Source: Chloroflexi bacterium UBA6265
GTDB lineage: Bacteria > Chloroflexota > Chloroflexia > Thermomicrobiales > UBA6265
DNA: 5,071 bases
NCBI GenBank assembly: GCA_002440805.1
Contig: DJVD01000178.1
Location: 6,433 to 11,503 of the forward strand
Reading direction: 5' to 3'
Position 1 is the stretch's first letter. Every line of letters begins with the position of its first letter. A model generated the notes under the pieces. That model worked only from the letters and a program-made list of their open reading frames with translations. It did not search any database and was not told the DNA's origin. Below, piece after piece: positions 5,031 to 5,071 of the stretch. The translations under genes were made by a program, and so were the position numbers.

Positions 5031-5071
5031 GTGACCGAGCGGCAAGTCTGGATGGAAGTTCAACAATTGGC
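5031..5071 (+). CDS. Partial CDS, first 14 codons, possibly DnaA
   Basis: A GTG at 5031 opens a frame reading VTERQVWMEVQQLA to the window end. The pattern of a tryptophan near residue 7, followed by a hydrophobic helix, resembles DnaA domain I, whose N-terminus often has a W about six to ten residues in. A weak ribosome site (GTGAG, 5021-5025) lies five bases upstream, and a strong promoter and a DnaA box lie further upstream. Proximity to dnaN-recF fits dnaA. With only 14 residues this remains a guess. A competing GTG at 5021 opens another frame without recognisable sequence. Confidence 0.4.
   Translation, partial: MTERQVWMEVQQL

Noticed and set aside
4680..5066. Minus-strand 128-codon frame between folD and the right edge
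   Set aside because: It has no family resemblance and overlaps the folD start in another frame and the right-edge promoter region.

Overview
The window looks like bacterial chromosome, moderately GC-rich with GTG and TTG starts. The DnaN and RecF proteins resemble those of the Chloroflexota, especially Thermomicrobia-like lineages: the DnaN start reads VKVSCLQEQL and the RecF P-loop is followed by LLLLATTKSPR. This lineage call rests on remembered family patterns, not on a search.

Layout from left to right. A minus-strand unit (1-778) holds a Rad52-like single-strand annealing protein gene followed by a second gene cut by the window edge. It is driven by a consensus-like promoter carrying two SOS (LexA-type GAAC-N4-GTTC) boxes. 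Divergent from it on the plus strand is dnaN (beta clamp, 941-2080), followed 14 bases later by recF (2095-3276). Next come a tRNA-Glu(CTC) gene with its own promoter and a strong hairpin terminator (3295-3460). The stretch 3461-3726 has no credible protein gene, but on the minus strand it holds a TTGACA-N17-TAGAAT promoter. The RNA predicted to start there is about 176 nt long, its 5' and 3' ends are complementary, and it runs into the tRNA terminator from the other side. I read this as an independent structured non-coding RNA, possibly of 6S type. A folD-family gene (3727-4683, minus strand) follows, with a TTG start and a perfect AGGAGG. Two of its catalytic positions appear to be replaced. 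The last 250 bases contain a near-consensus DnaA box, a TTGACA-N17-TAGTAT promoter, and the first 14 codons of a plus-strand gene that could be dnaA.

How it fits together: dnaN, recF, the SOS-controlled annealing protein and a possible dnaA form a replication and recombination neighbourhood. RecF helps load RecA at gaps, the clamp serves replication and repair polymerases, and a Rad52-like annealer would be induced after damage. tRNA-Glu, the candidate RNA and the folD paralogue sit between this core and the possible dnaA. No CRISPR array, insertion sequence or phage structural gene was seen.
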